DNA from: CAYRIF01 sp964424205
GTDB taxonomy: Bacteria > Bacteroidota > Bacteroidia > Cytophagales > Cyclobacteriaceae
Assembly: GCA_964424205.1 (NCBI GenBank)
Contig: CAYRIF010000067.1
Span: 1-14,675 of the forward strand
Reading direction: 5' to 3'
DNA length: 14,675 nucleotides
In this document: positions 1 to 7,567 of the stretch, in pieces
How positions within the stretch are numbered: the first letter of the stretch is position 1
Layout: the number at the start of each line of letters is the position of its first letter
Program-made: the position numbers and the translations under genes
The notes under the pieces: model-generated
Database searches by the model: none
What the model saw: only the letters and a program-made list of their open reading frames with translations
Told to the model about the DNA's origin: nothing

Positions 1-2
1 TC

Positions 3-1091
3 ATGGACGGAAAAGATAGGCATGTGGTGGAGCGATTGGTTGCCGGAGATATTGGTGCAACATTAAAGCTTAAGAATACTGAAACCAATCACACACTTCA
101 TATCAAAGGTGCTGATATTGCAATTAGACCCATTCAATTTCCAAAACCTAGAATGCGAGCAGTCGTGGTGGCTAAAAGTAAAAGTGATTATGAAAAATTA
201 GGAGAGGTGCTGCACAAAATTAACCAGGAAGACCCCACCGTTGAGGTTGATTTTTCAAAAGAATTGAAGCAACTAATTATTGCTTGTCAAGGAGAGTTGC
301 ATTTGGCTGTTGTCAAATGGGAACTTGAGAACGTCTATCATCTGCATATTGATTTTGAAACACCTAAAATCCCCTATAGAGAAACAATTCAAAAGGGAGT
401 AAAAACCTCGTATAGGCATAAGAAGCAATCGGGTGGCGCAGGACAATTTGCAGCGGTTTATATGAAAATTGAACCTTATTATAAGGGGATGTCTGAACCT
501 ACTGAGTTTAATGTGAGAGGGAAAGAGGAAATAGATTTGCCTTGGGGCGGAAAATTGATGTTTTATAATTGTATTGTAGGTGGCGTGATTGATCAGCGCT
601 ATTTGCCAGCAATACTAAAAGGAGTGATGGAAAAAATGGAAGACGGCCCTATTTCTGGTTCATATGTAAGAGATGTTAGCGTTCTGGTATATGATGGTAA
701 AATGCACCAAGTGGATTCGAACGACATATCGTTTAAAATAGCTGGAGCCATGGCATTCAAAGAGGGATTTATTCAGGCGAGTCCTAAACTTTTGGAGCCA
801 ATTCATGCCATGGAAATAGTAGTTCCTGAAGCACTAATGGGGGATGTGATGACAGATTTACAAGCACGAAGGGCAATTATTACTGGTGTAGATTCAAAAG
901 GAAAATATCAAATTATTAATGCAAAAGTGCCATTAGCAGCGCTGGACAGATATATTACTACTTTACGATCAATGACACAGGGCAAAGCAAGTTTTACAAG
1001 TCAGTTTGCGGAATATGCTCCTGTGCCTTTTGATGTCCAGAAAAAACTAACGAATGCGCATAGTATTCAAGAAGAGTTGGTGCACGGATAG
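3..1091 (+). CDS. EF-G-like translation GTPase, C-terminal part (5' end outside window)
   Basis: The frame is open from the first bases of the window, so the ATG at 3 is taken as an internal Met and the gene as 5'-truncated. The 362 visible residues match elongation factor G after its GTP-binding domain: the end of domain II (about 1-46), domain III (about 47-124, with GELHL and the PYRET junction), domain IV (about 125-265, with KKQSGGAGQF and DQRYLPAILKGV) and domain V (about 266-345, with MGDVMTDLQARR and LRSMTQGKASF). EF-G drives tRNA-mRNA translocation and, with RRF, ribosome recycling in the cytoplasm. The sequence differs enough from canonical EF-G (for example MEDGPISG in domain IV) that this may be a second, EF-G2-like paralogue; the missing G domain would help decide. 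It ends in TAG, 44 bp before the next + strand gene, so co-transcription is possible. Confidence 0.9.
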   Translation: MDGKDRHVVERLVAGDIGATLKLKNTETNHTLHIKGADIAIRPIQFPKPRMRAVVVAKSKSDYEKLGEVLHKINQEDPTVEVDFSKELKQLIIACQGELHLAVVKWELENVYHLHIDFETPKIPYRETIQKGVKTSYRHKKQSGGAGQFAAVYMKIEPYYKGMSEPTEFNVRGKEEIDLPWGGKLMFYNCIVGGVIDQRYLPAILKGVMEKMEDGPISGSYVRDVSVLVYDGKMHQVDSNDISFKIAGAMAFKEGFIQASPKLLEPIHAMEIVVPEALMGDVMTDLQARRAIITGVDSKGKYQIINAKVPLAALDRYITTLRSMTQGKASFTSQFAEYAPVPFDVQKKLTNAHSIQEELVHG

Positions 1092-1135
1092 TTTAATTAT
1101 GAGGGTTAAATCTATTTTGGTTTAAGATAAAATTT

Positions 1136-1852
1136 ATGCGTAAAATATTTTTAAGTGCGGAATGGAGGCGGTTGATATTGGCAAACTATGAGGTTGACCC
1201 AGCAATTTTAAAAAAGTACTTACCTGCAAAAACGGAATTGGATTTGTGGAATAACACTTGTTATGTTAGCCTGGTTGGTTTTATGTTTCAAAACACAAAA
1301 GTGCTGGGATTGAAAATCCCCTTCCATGTAAACTTTGAGGAAGTAAATTTGCGGTTTTATGTAAAGCATAAATCAACTCAAGGTGAGTGGCGAAGAGGGG
1401 TCGTTTTTATCAAAGAAATTGTTCCAAAATCTGCCATTACATTCGTTGCTAATAATTTGTATAAAGAGCACTATCAAACTTTAGAGATGTCACATCGGTG
1501 GGAAAGCAATGAGATGTTAGAAACAGCGTATTCGTGGAAATATGATGCTCATTGGAATAGGATGTCGGTAAAAACGGATAAGCAAGCGTATGAAATTGCT
1601 GAAGGAAGTGAAGCAGAATTTATTTCAGAACATTATTGGGGCTATACAAAAAATAGAGAAAAAACCTCGGAATATGAAGTAAGACACCCAAGATGGGAAG
1701 TATATAATGTGAAGGAATATAAAATTGATGTTGATTTTGGTGCGGTATATGGCACAGCGTTTAGTGGATTATCGAAGCGGCGACCAACATCAATATTTTT
1801 AGCAGAAGGCTCTGAAATTTCTGTACATCATAATGCTGATGGAGAGATGTAA
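1136..1852 (+). CDS. DUF2071 / YqjF-like family protein
   Basis: This 238-residue protein starts at an ATG and fits the YqjF-like DUF2071 family, an uncharacterised branch related in fold to acetoacetate decarboxylase. Family-like features are the N-terminal WRRLILANYEVDPAIL segment followed by LP, the CYVSLVGFMF stretch, VNLRFYVKH, and GVVFIKEIVPK. A C-terminal SIFLAEGSEISVH segment closes the fold. I see no signal peptide or membrane segment, so it is likely cytoplasmic. Substrate and role are unknown. It lies 44 bp downstream of the EF-G-like gene without an obvious promoter of its own and is followed by a hairpin terminator, so it may be the last gene of that transcript. The family call is confident; any enzymatic function would be a guess. 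Confidence 0.8.
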   Translation: MRKIFLSAEWRRLILANYEVDPAILKKYLPAKTELDLWNNTCYVSLVGFMFQNTKVLGLKIPFHVNFEEVNLRFYVKHKSTQGEWRRGVVFIKEIVPKSAITFVANNLYKEHYQTLEMSHRWESNEMLETAYSWKYDAHWNRMSVKTDKQAYEIAEGSEAEFISEHYWGYTKNREKTSEYEVRHPRWEVYNVKEYKIDVDFGAVYGTAFSGLSKRRPTSIFLAEGSEISVHHNADGEM

Positions 1853-1882
1853 AGAAGCCGCATTTGTCAACCATTCCCACTC

Positions 1883-1916
1883 GCTCAGAATCTCCTGCAA
1901 GGGAGGCTGAGCTTTT
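1883..1916 (+). terminator. hairpin terminator downstream of the DUF2071 gene
   Basis: GCTCAG (1883-1888) pairs with CTGAGC (1907-1912), and CTCC (1892-1895) pairs with GGAG (1902-1905) around a 6-nt loop, with a small internal loop between the two stems. TTTT follows at 1913-1916. It begins about 30 bp after the DUF2071 stop, where an intrinsic terminator is expected. The T tract is short, so efficiency is uncertain. Confidence 0.55.
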
Positions 1917-1979
1917 GAATAGGTACAGTCTTCTTCAGCAACAATAGTCCTTAATCCCTTAATGGTTTCTAATTTAGTG

Positions 1980-2009
1980 TTGAAGCAATTTGTAACTCTC
2001 TTATTTTTT
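1980..2009 (+). promoter_or_regulatory. putative Bacteroidota-type promoter for the SLC13 transporter
   Basis: TTG at 1980-1982 is followed after 19 nt by TATTTTTT at 2002-2009. This matches the Bacteroidota -33 TTG / -7 TAnnTTTG consensus at all fixed positions except the last. Transcription would start near 2014, giving a leader of about 30 nt before the TTG start codon at 2045. The A/T-rich background makes chance matches possible. Confidence 0.4.
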
Positions 2010-2044
2010 ATATAATATCGAACTTATATAAAATCATAAAACTT

Positions 2045-3505
2045 TTGGCACAAAATAACGCATCCTATACGCTTCCCAAAATAGTAGGCCTATTTGTTGG
2101 TCCTATTCTGTTTATTGTTATCAATTTGTTGCCAGCACCTGAAGTTATTGGGGAACAAGGCTGGAAAGTGATTAGTGTAGCCCTCTGGATGATTGCCTGG
2201 TGGATGACTGAGGCGATGCCGATAGCAGTAACAGCACTGCTACCTATGGTACTTTTTCCGTTGCTTGGTGTTTTCGATATCAAAACGGCAACTTCTACCT
2301 ATGCCAATAAAATTATTTACCTGTTTATGGGTGGTTTTATTATTGCCTTGGCTATGGAAAAGAGAAACCTGCATAAAAGGATTGCATTGAACCTTATCAA
2401 ACTAACAGGAACACACCCCAACGGAATTATACTGGGTTTTATGATCGCCACAGCCTTTTTGAGCATGTGGATTAGCAATACAGCAACTACAGTGATGATG
2501 CTTCCGATTGCCACTTCGGTCACAGCGTTATTACACAAAGGAATTAAAGAAAATCAAAAGCATGGCTTCGGAAGATTTTCTTTGTCACTGATGCTGGGCA
2601 TTGCCTATGCAGCAAATATTGGTGGGGCAATGACTATTATAGGTACGCCACCCAATGTTGTATTTGCAGGTTACGCAGATGAAATGTTGCACATCAATAT
2701 TGATTTTTCAAGTTGGATTATGGTGGGTGTTCCTGTGGGTGTGACTATGATTTCAATCAGTTATATTATACTAACAAAATATTTATACCCTAGTGGCTTG
2801 TCAGGATTTGAGGCGTCTGAGGGTTTAATCAATGAAAAAATAAAAGAACTAGGAAAAATGTCTACGGGAGAAAAGCGAGTGGCTATTATTTTTGTTCTGA
2901 CTGCGTTGTTATGGATTTTGAGGAGGCACATTAACGACTTGCTTGGGGCTAAAATCTTAGATGACACCATTATTGCCATGTCAGGCGGTATCTTGATGTT
3001 TTTGGTGCCGGTTGATTTACGCAAAGGTGATTTTTTATTGGATTGGGAAAGCATGAAAAGACTTCCTTGGGGTATTTTGATACTTTTTGGTGGCGGTTTG
3101 TGCCTTGCCAAAGCCATGGAAACCACTGGAATCATTCAAATGATTGGGGACAGAATTTCTGAAAATCAGGAAATAAGTATTGTGATGCTGGTCTTGATAT
3201 TGACGACTGTAATGCTTTTTATGACTGAAATCATGAGCAATGTGGCGCTGGCGACCATATTCATTCCTGTGGTAATGGGCATTGCGATTGGCTTTAAGGT
3301 TGATCCGCTGTTATTATCTATACCTGTTGCATTCGCCGCCTCATTTGCTTTTATGATGCCTATTTCCACACCGCCCAATGCCATTGTTTTTTCCACAGGG
3401 ATGATTAAAATGAAGGAAATGATGCGCGCTGGTTTAATCCTTAACCTGATTTCAGTTGCTATTTTAGTATTGATGGCATTTACTTTGTTGCAATGGGTGT
3501 TTTAA
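2045..3505 (+). CDS. SLC13/DASS family sodium-coupled anion (dicarboxylate/sulfate) symporter
   Basis: This 486-residue polytopic membrane protein shows the duplicated architecture of the divalent-anion:Na+ symporter family. Repeat 1 has WWMTEAMPIAVTALLP near the start, an SNT motif at 144-146 (WISNTATTVMMLP) and TPPN at 201-204. Repeat 2 has SNV at 398-400 (MSNVALATIFIPV) and TPPN at 442-445. In characterised members the SNT and TP motifs line the Na+ and substrate sites. The second motif here is SNV, a mild variation. The substrate (C4-dicarboxylate, citrate or sulfate) cannot be read from the sequence. The start is a TTG at 2045: no ATG is available before conserved helix 1, and the resulting N-terminus is family-like. 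The gene stands alone with its own putative promoter, and a tandem-repeat block follows it. Confidence 0.9.
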   Translation: MAQNNASYTLPKIVGLFVGPILFIVINLLPAPEVIGEQGWKVISVALWMIAWWMTEAMPIAVTALLPMVLFPLLGVFDIKTATSTYANKIIYLFMGGFIIALAMEKRNLHKRIALNLIKLTGTHPNGIILGFMIATAFLSMWISNTATTVMMLPIATSVTALLHKGIKENQKHGFGRFSLSLMLGIAYAANIGGAMTIIGTPPNVVFAGYADEMLHINIDFSSWIMVGVPVGVTMISISYIILTKYLYPSGLSGFEASEGLINEKIKELGKMSTGEKRVAIIFVLTALLWILRRHINDLLGAKILDDTIIAMSGGILMFLVPVDLRKGDFLLDWESMKRLPWGILILFGGGLCLAKAMETTGIIQMIGDRISENQEISIVMLVLILTTVMLFMTEIMSNVALATIFIPVVMGIAIGFKVDPLLLSIPVAFAASFAFMMPISTPPNAIVFSTGMIKMKEMMRAGLILNLISVAILVLMAFTLLQWVF

Positions 3506-3516
3506 TTTACTGCTTG

Positions 3517-3824
3517 CTTATATAACGTTCTATGCCTATATGGTAAAAAAGAGTAAGATGAAAGATTAGTTGAAACAAAAACAAACCCCACAAGACATAT
3601 AAGTGAATATTAGCTTTAATTAAATTTCTATTAGATTTGTCAAGTAGTTTCTTATATAACCTTCTATGCCTTATATGGTAAAAAAAGAGTAAGATGAAAG
3701 ATTAGTTGAAACAAAAACAAACCCCACAAGACATATAAGTGAATATTAGCTTTAATTAAATTTCTATTAGATTTGTCAAGTAGTTTCTTATATAACCTTC
3801 TATGCCTTATATGGTAAAAAAAGA
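3517..3824. repeat. tandem repeat, about 136-bp unit, 2.3 copies
   Basis: Copy 1 spans 3517-3650 (134 bp), copy 2 spans 3651-3786 (136 bp) and a partial third copy covers 3787-3824 (38 bp). Each starts CTTATATAAC. Copies 1 and 2 differ only by a G/C change (GTTC versus CTTC), one extra T in CCTTATATGG and one extra A in the A run, so the duplication is recent. The first ~38 bp of each unit, read on the - strand, is ACCATATAAGGCATAGAAGG followed by TTATATAAG, a loose 10-bp-period motif. I find no open frame of note in the unit. The block fills nearly all of the space between the symporter and the polyphosphate kinase. Confidence 0.9.
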
Positions 3825-3869
3825 AACAAAGGTTTATATAAGTTTAACCTATTGTATAAATATACCACA

Positions 3870-4622
3870 ATGAACAAATATAATTTAAAAGAAATAAGCA
3901 CCAGAGCTCCTCAAGGACTGTCGAAATCGGACACTAAAAAACAAACAAAGAAATATGTACAACGACTGGAAGAGCTACAAAATATGCTTTTTGCAGAAGG
4001 AAAGCATAGTTTGTTAATTGTATTGCAAGGGATGGATGCTAGTGGGAAGGACGGCGCAGTAAAGGCAGTTTTTAGCGCAGTGAATCCTCAAGGTGTAAGG
4101 GTGAAGTCTTTTAAAAAACCAACAGAAGAGGAATTGTCTCATGATTTTTTATGGCGAGTACATAAGAACACACCTCGAAAGGGTATGATCCAAATATTTA
4201 ATAGGTCGCATTATGAGGATGTATTGGTGACCAGGGTTTTGGGATTTACCAGTGACCAAAGAGCGGAGAAACGATTTGGTATTATTAACTCATTCGAAGA
4301 ATTACTGCAAGAGCGTGGCACACAGATTCTTAAATTTTATTTACACATCTCTGAAGAGGCACAAAAGGAAAGGTTTCAGGATAGACTGGATAACCCACGA
4401 AAGCACTGGAAATATAATCCTAACGATTTGAAATCGGCAGAGAAATGGCCTGAGTACCGCAAATATTATCAAAAAGTATTTGAAAAATGCAGTCCTATCA
4501 TTCCTTGGATGATAGTACCCTCAGATCAGAAATGGTATAAAGAGTATCTCATAGCAAAATCCATTGTCGAGACATTAGAAAATTTGAATATGAAGTACCC
4601 GGAATTAGCGGTGGAGCAATAA
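3870..4622 (+). CDS. ppk2: PPK2-family polyphosphate kinase
   Basis: This 250-residue protein is a polyphosphate kinase 2 family enzyme, which transfers phosphate from inorganic polyphosphate to nucleotides (AMP/ADP or GMP/GDP depending on class). The Walker A loop GMDASGKDG is at 54-62. A Walker-B region with IFNRSHYEDVLVTRV follows at about 109-123. A lid rich in Arg and Lys with RFQDRLDNPRKHWKYN lies near residues 170-186. Length and the single-domain layout fit the short class I/III enzymes known from Bacteroidota such as Cytophaga; the class cannot be assigned safely by eye. I chose the ATG at 3870. An upstream in-frame TTG at 3852 would add six residues without family support. No signal peptide is present, so it should be cytoplasmic. 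It stops one base before the convergent MFS gene's stop, and its upstream region is a tandem-repeat block. Confidence 0.93.
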   Translation: MNKYNLKEISTRAPQGLSKSDTKKQTKKYVQRLEELQNMLFAEGKHSLLIVLQGMDASGKDGAVKAVFSAVNPQGVRVKSFKKPTEEELSHDFLWRVHKNTPRKGMIQIFNRSHYEDVLVTRVLGFTSDQRAEKRFGIINSFEELLQERGTQILKFYLHISEEAQKERFQDRLDNPRKHWKYNPNDLKSAEKWPEYRKYYQKVFEKCSPIIPWMIVPSDQKWYKEYLIAKSIVETLENLNMKYPELAVEQ

Positions 4623-4623
4623 T

Positions 4624-5848
4624 CTAAATTTTATGCTGACTCAATGTCTTAATGGCAAAAGTAAGGGCAACGAGAATTAAAATTGCCCCTAACATAAATG
4701 GTGCGCCGGGGAAATAAATAACATGTTTGGCATCAGTGAAATAAGCAAACAAGCCTGTCATAATGGGAGGGGAAATAACGGATGTGATGCTTACAAGGCT
4801 TGTCAAAGCACCCTGAATTTCACCTTGTTCTTTCTCAGATACCTGATTTGAAATGATACTTCGCAAAGAAGGTCCCGCAAAGCCACCTAAGGCGTAAGGA
4901 GCCATAAATGCAAACATCATCCAACCTTGTGAGGCAAAAGCAAAGAGTAAAAATCCGATGAAATATAATGATAAACCAAAATAGATGGCTTTTATTTCGC
5001 CAATTTTGGGAATTACTATCCTTATCAAACCACCTTGTACAATGGCGACCATCAGCCCAACGAATGCCAGTGAATATCCAACCATCCGCTCATTCCAACC
5101 AAATTTTTCCATGGTATAATATGCCCATGTGCTGTGTGTTGCTTGACCAGATAGAAAAACAAAAGTTAAGCATAGTGCCAAGCCAATGATGACTGGACTC
5201 TTCTTTAATTGCTTGAATGACCCTAATGGATTAGCTCGCTNNNNNNNNNNTCCACTCAAAAGTCCGGCGTTTTTCTTTGGGAAGAGATTCTGGTAAAATA
5301 AAATAACCATACAGCCAATTAAGTAGTGCTAATCCTGCTGCAGCATAAAAAGGAATGCGAGACCCATATTGCCCAAGTATACCTCCTAAAAATGGTCCAA
5401 TGATAAAGCCCAATCCAAAAGCAGCACCAATTAATCCAAAGTTTTGCGCTCTTTTTTCTTGAGAGGAAATGTCTGCAATGTACGCCGTGGCGGTGGTGAT
5501 AGAGGCACCGAAAATTCCAGCAACAATTCTACCAATAAAAAGCCAACTAATCGTAGGTGCTAATGCTAACAACATGTAATCAATTCCAAAACCAAATAAT
5601 GAAATTAAGAGCACTGGTCTTCTGCCAAAACGATCACTTAAGCCCCCGATTATTGGTGCGAAAGCAAATTGCATCGTGGCATAAGCAAACATTAGCCAAC
5701 CTCCATATCTCGCCGCATCAGCAATGCCATCATGGGTGAGTTCCATGATGAGTTTTGGTAATACTGGTATGATAATCCCGAAACCTATTACGTCAATGAG
5801 TACGGTAACTAATATGAAACTTATAGCAGGCGTTCGGGTGGTTGACAT
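4624..5848 (-). CDS. TCR/Tet-type MFS efflux transporter, split by assembly gap
   Basis: The N-terminal half reads from the ATG at 5848 (MSTTRTPAISF) down to the N run, and the C-terminal half continues to the TAG at 4624. The protein has the multi-helix MFS layout with the loop 2-3 signature GGLSDRFGRRPVL at 68-80, as in TetA-like drug:H+ antiporters of the inner membrane. A specific drug cannot be assigned, and many homologues of this type are not tetracycline pumps. The two halves are in different frames across the 10 Ns. Joining the flanking bases directly gives TGG-AAG-CGA and the protein sequence FEWKRANPLGSF, with a total of 404 residues, the usual family length. The gene is probably intact. 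It converges on ppk2 with one base between stops and diverges from the hydrolase gene. Confidence 0.88.
5241..5250. other. assembly gap (10 N)
   Basis: Ten Ns interrupt the MFS transporter gene. Ten is not compatible with the reading frame on both sides. Zero missing bases, or a multiple of three, is. Confidence 0.99.
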
Positions 5849-5861
5849 ATCTAATTTTGGT

Positions 5862-5891
5862 GCAATTTAAATTATTACTGAAATATTCCAA
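5862..5891 (-). promoter_or_regulatory. putative promoter for the MFS gene
   Basis: On the - strand, TTG (5889-5891) precedes TAAATTGC (5862-5869) by 19 nt. Spacing is ideal for the Bacteroidota consensus, but the -7 box matches only TA and TT of TAnnTTTG. It would give a leader of about 10 nt before the ATG at 5848. The palindrome AACATGTT (5890-5897) overlaps its -33 end and could be an operator, but there is no further support for that. Confidence 0.3.
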
Positions 5892-5895
5892 CATG

Positions 5896-5927
5896 TTCTG
5901 AATATTTTAGTGAATTAATTAGTTTTG
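5896..5927 (+). promoter_or_regulatory. putative -7 box giving a leaderless hydrolase transcript
   Basis: TAGTTTTG at 5920-5927 matches the Bacteroidota -7 consensus TAnnTTTG exactly. The upstream element is weak: TTC at 5896-5898, 21 nt away, where TTG is expected. The box ends 5 nt before the ATG at 5933, so transcription would begin at or next to the start codon. Confidence 0.35.
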
Positions 5928-5932
5928 TGGCT

Positions 5933-6895
5933 ATGCCAATAATAGAAAAATCAAGCTATAATACTTCTCCATTTTATTTGTTTAATGGTCACTTGCAAAC
6001 GATGATTCCCTCAGTGTTTAGGAATGTGGAGGGCATCGCCTATACACGAGAAAGAATAAATACGCCTGATGGTGATTTTCTTGATTTGGATTATTCTAGG
6101 ATTAATTCTAATAAACTGGTAATTATTTCCCACGGTTTGGAAGGGGATTCTCATAGAGGCTATATGAAGGCGATGGCAAAATCATTTAATCAAGCAGGTT
6201 ATGATGCCATTGCATGGAATTACAGAGGCTGCAGTGGTGAAATTAATAAAAGCCGAAGATTGTATCATAGTGGTGCTACCGATGACCTAGATGTTGTTGT
6301 AAAGCATGCTGTGACACGTACTACCTATGAGGAAATAGTGATGGTTGGCTTCAGCCTAGGTGGAAATCTGACACTAAGGTATTTGGGGGAACAGAATACA
6401 GCAATTGATAACAAAATAAAATCAGGGATTGTATTTTCTGTACCCCTCGATTTGCACGCTGGCAGTATTCAAATCTCTCAGCCAGGTAATATCTTATATG
6501 CTAAGAGATTTCAAAGAAAACTAAAAGCTAAAATTAGGAGTAAGGCAAAACAGTATGCGGATATTAATATTGACAATTTAGACAAGATTAACACACTGTT
6601 TGAGTTTGATGAAAATTACACGGCGCCAATTCACGGATTTGATGGAGCAGTTGATTATTATACAAAATGTAGTGCGTTGAATAATCTGGAGGAAATTACT
6701 ATTCCTACTTTAATAGTGAACGCTAAGAACGACCCATTTCTTCCTCAGGAATGCTACCCTACAGATTTATTAAAAAATCACAACAATGTATTTCTGGAAA
6801 TTCCTGAACAAGGAGGCCATGTTGGCTTCAGTAATGCGCAGGAAATCTATTGGTCTGAGCGGCGGGCGGTAGAGTTTTCGCAAAGAGGGGCGTAG
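5933..6895 (+). CDS. yheT: YheT/ABHD-type alpha/beta-fold hydrolase
   Basis: This 320-residue protein belongs to the YheT-like branch of the alpha/beta hydrolases (related to eukaryotic ABHD1/3), whose bacterial substrates are mostly unknown and are thought to be esters or lipids. The family hallmark FNGHLQT is at 17-23, the oxyanion-side SHGLEGD at 66-72, and AWNYRGCSGE at 94-103. The likely triad is Ser141 in GFSLGG, Asp267 in NAKNDPF and His296 in GGHVGF, so all catalytic residues are present. I take the ATG at 5933; an in-frame GTG at 5927 would add two residues and overlaps the putative -7 box. No signal peptide is seen. It is divergent from the MFS gene over a span of about 84 bp and converges on a pseudogene 30 bp past its TAG stop. 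Confidence 0.9.
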   Translation: MPIIEKSSYNTSPFYLFNGHLQTMIPSVFRNVEGIAYTRERINTPDGDFLDLDYSRINSNKLVIISHGLEGDSHRGYMKAMAKSFNQAGYDAIAWNYRGCSGEINKSRRLYHSGATDDLDVVVKHAVTRTTYEEIVMVGFSLGGNLTLRYLGEQNTAIDNKIKSGIVFSVPLDLHAGSIQISQPGNILYAKRFQRKLKAKIRSKAKQYADINIDNLDKINTLFEFDENYTAPIHGFDGAVDYYTKCSALNNLEEITIPTLIVNAKNDPFLPQECYPTDLLKNHNNVFLEIPEQGGHVGFSNAQEIYWSERRAVEFSQRGA

Positions 6896-6916
6896 TATTC
6901 ATGTCAATCTATCATT

Positions 6917-6938
6917 AAAATGGTACTATACATTTTTT
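6917..6938. terminator. weak A/T hairpin between convergent hydrolase gene and relic
   Basis: AAAATG (6917-6922) can pair with CATTTT (6931-6936) around an 8-nt loop, with the T run continuing to 6938. It lies 22 bp after the hydrolase stop. The stem is A/T-rich and short, and it overlaps the end of the nitroreductase relic, so terminator function is only a suggestion. Confidence 0.25.
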
Positions 6939-7208
6939 CGCAAAGTTCTAACTTCAATTGATTTTCCGTAGCCGAGTCTAAATAACATCACATCAAATTC
7001 TTCTGCACTCGAATTAAAGATTGTATCGTAAGCAGGTCAAATTTTTTCTAATATTTCTTGATGTTTGCTACTTGATGCTATTTGTCTGAAATTAAAAAAA
7101 AGAGGTGTCTGTGAGTGGGTCAAGTGCTATCAAAATATTGTTTCCTTCTGCTCTTATATACCAAGGTTGTGCATGATCACCAGATGGTGCTTGTATAACA
7201 GAATTCAT
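6926..7208 (-). pseudogene. nitroreductase-family gene relic (truncated, frameshift, internal stop)
   Basis: Reading from the ATG at 7208, the - strand encodes a start resembling FMN-dependent nitroreductases: IQAPSGDHAQPWYI, then ALDPLTDTSFF. The frame stops at a run of eight A (7094-7101 on the + strand). Removing one base restores NFRQIASS. A TGA (7037-7039) then interrupts, and the same frame goes on to MLFRLGYGKSIEVRTLRKN and a TAG at 6926, which resembles the LFR-GY...RSLRK tail of such proteins. The total is about 93 codons, where these enzymes usually exceed 180, so the middle appears deleted and the N-terminus shortened. It cannot make a working enzyme. The assignment rests on the APSGD-x-QPW motif and the tail, recognised by eye. 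A small unrelated gene with sequencing errors is the alternative. Confidence 0.6.
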
Positions 7209-7487
7209 TAGGAATTAGTTACAAAAAAACAATTTTTCTTCTTAAATGCTAATATGGAAATAAAAATGTTGCGATTAAGTATTTTATGGAAGCAGGTTAC
7301 ATCACTAGTATCACTTTGCTAATTTGAAGAATAAACTTCGTAACCATAATGGCGTATCTTTAGAATGAAAAATGAAATTTATTGGTTTTTAAAGGCATTT
7401 AGTACTGCTAAAACGCGAAAAATAAAAAATCTTTAGCATGTTGTATTATTTGAAGAAGTTGCTAGTTTTTCTAGTAGGTTTTCTTCG

Positions 7488-7513
7488 TACACCGAAGCTT
7501 TAGCGTAGGTGTA
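7488..7513. repeat. hyphenated palindrome, REP-like
   Basis: TACACC (7488-7493) and GGTGTA (7508-7513) form a perfect 6-bp inverted repeat around 14 nt, within which GCT/AGC (7497-7499 and 7502-7504) can pair again. It sits in an A/T-rich stretch and is locally GC-rich, as short dispersed palindromes often are. No second copy is visible in the window. Confidence 0.45.
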
Positions 7514-7543
7514 TAAACCTCCTAGGGCTTCTTAATAATGATA

Positions 7544-7567
7544 TTTTTTTGAAATTGATCAAAAAAA
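7544..7567 (-). terminator. perfect A/T-rich hairpin downstream of sdhB
   Basis: TTTTTTTGA (7544-7552) and TCAAAAAAA (7559-7567) form a perfect 9-bp inverted repeat with a 6-nt loop. It lies about 50 nt past the sdhB stop in the direction of sdh transcription, and it reads with a T run on either strand. The stem lacks GC pairs apart from one, so it is weak as an intrinsic terminator; position is the main argument. Confidence 0.35.

Noticed and set aside
3517..3824. CRISPR-like array
   Set aside because: The repeated unit is about 136 bp with no alternation of short repeats and unique spacers, and no cas gene is near.
3852..3869. TTG start for ppk2
   Set aside because: It adds six residues without family support, and an ATG follows at 3870.
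4624..5848. Two separate half-size MFS genes
   Set aside because: The frame break coincides exactly with the 10 Ns, and direct joining restores one full-length transporter.
7037..7039. TGA read as Trp or selenocysteine (recoding)
   Set aside because: sequence elsewhere uses TGA as a plausible stop (14587-14589), and the same relic also has a frameshift and a missing middle, so decay is simpler.
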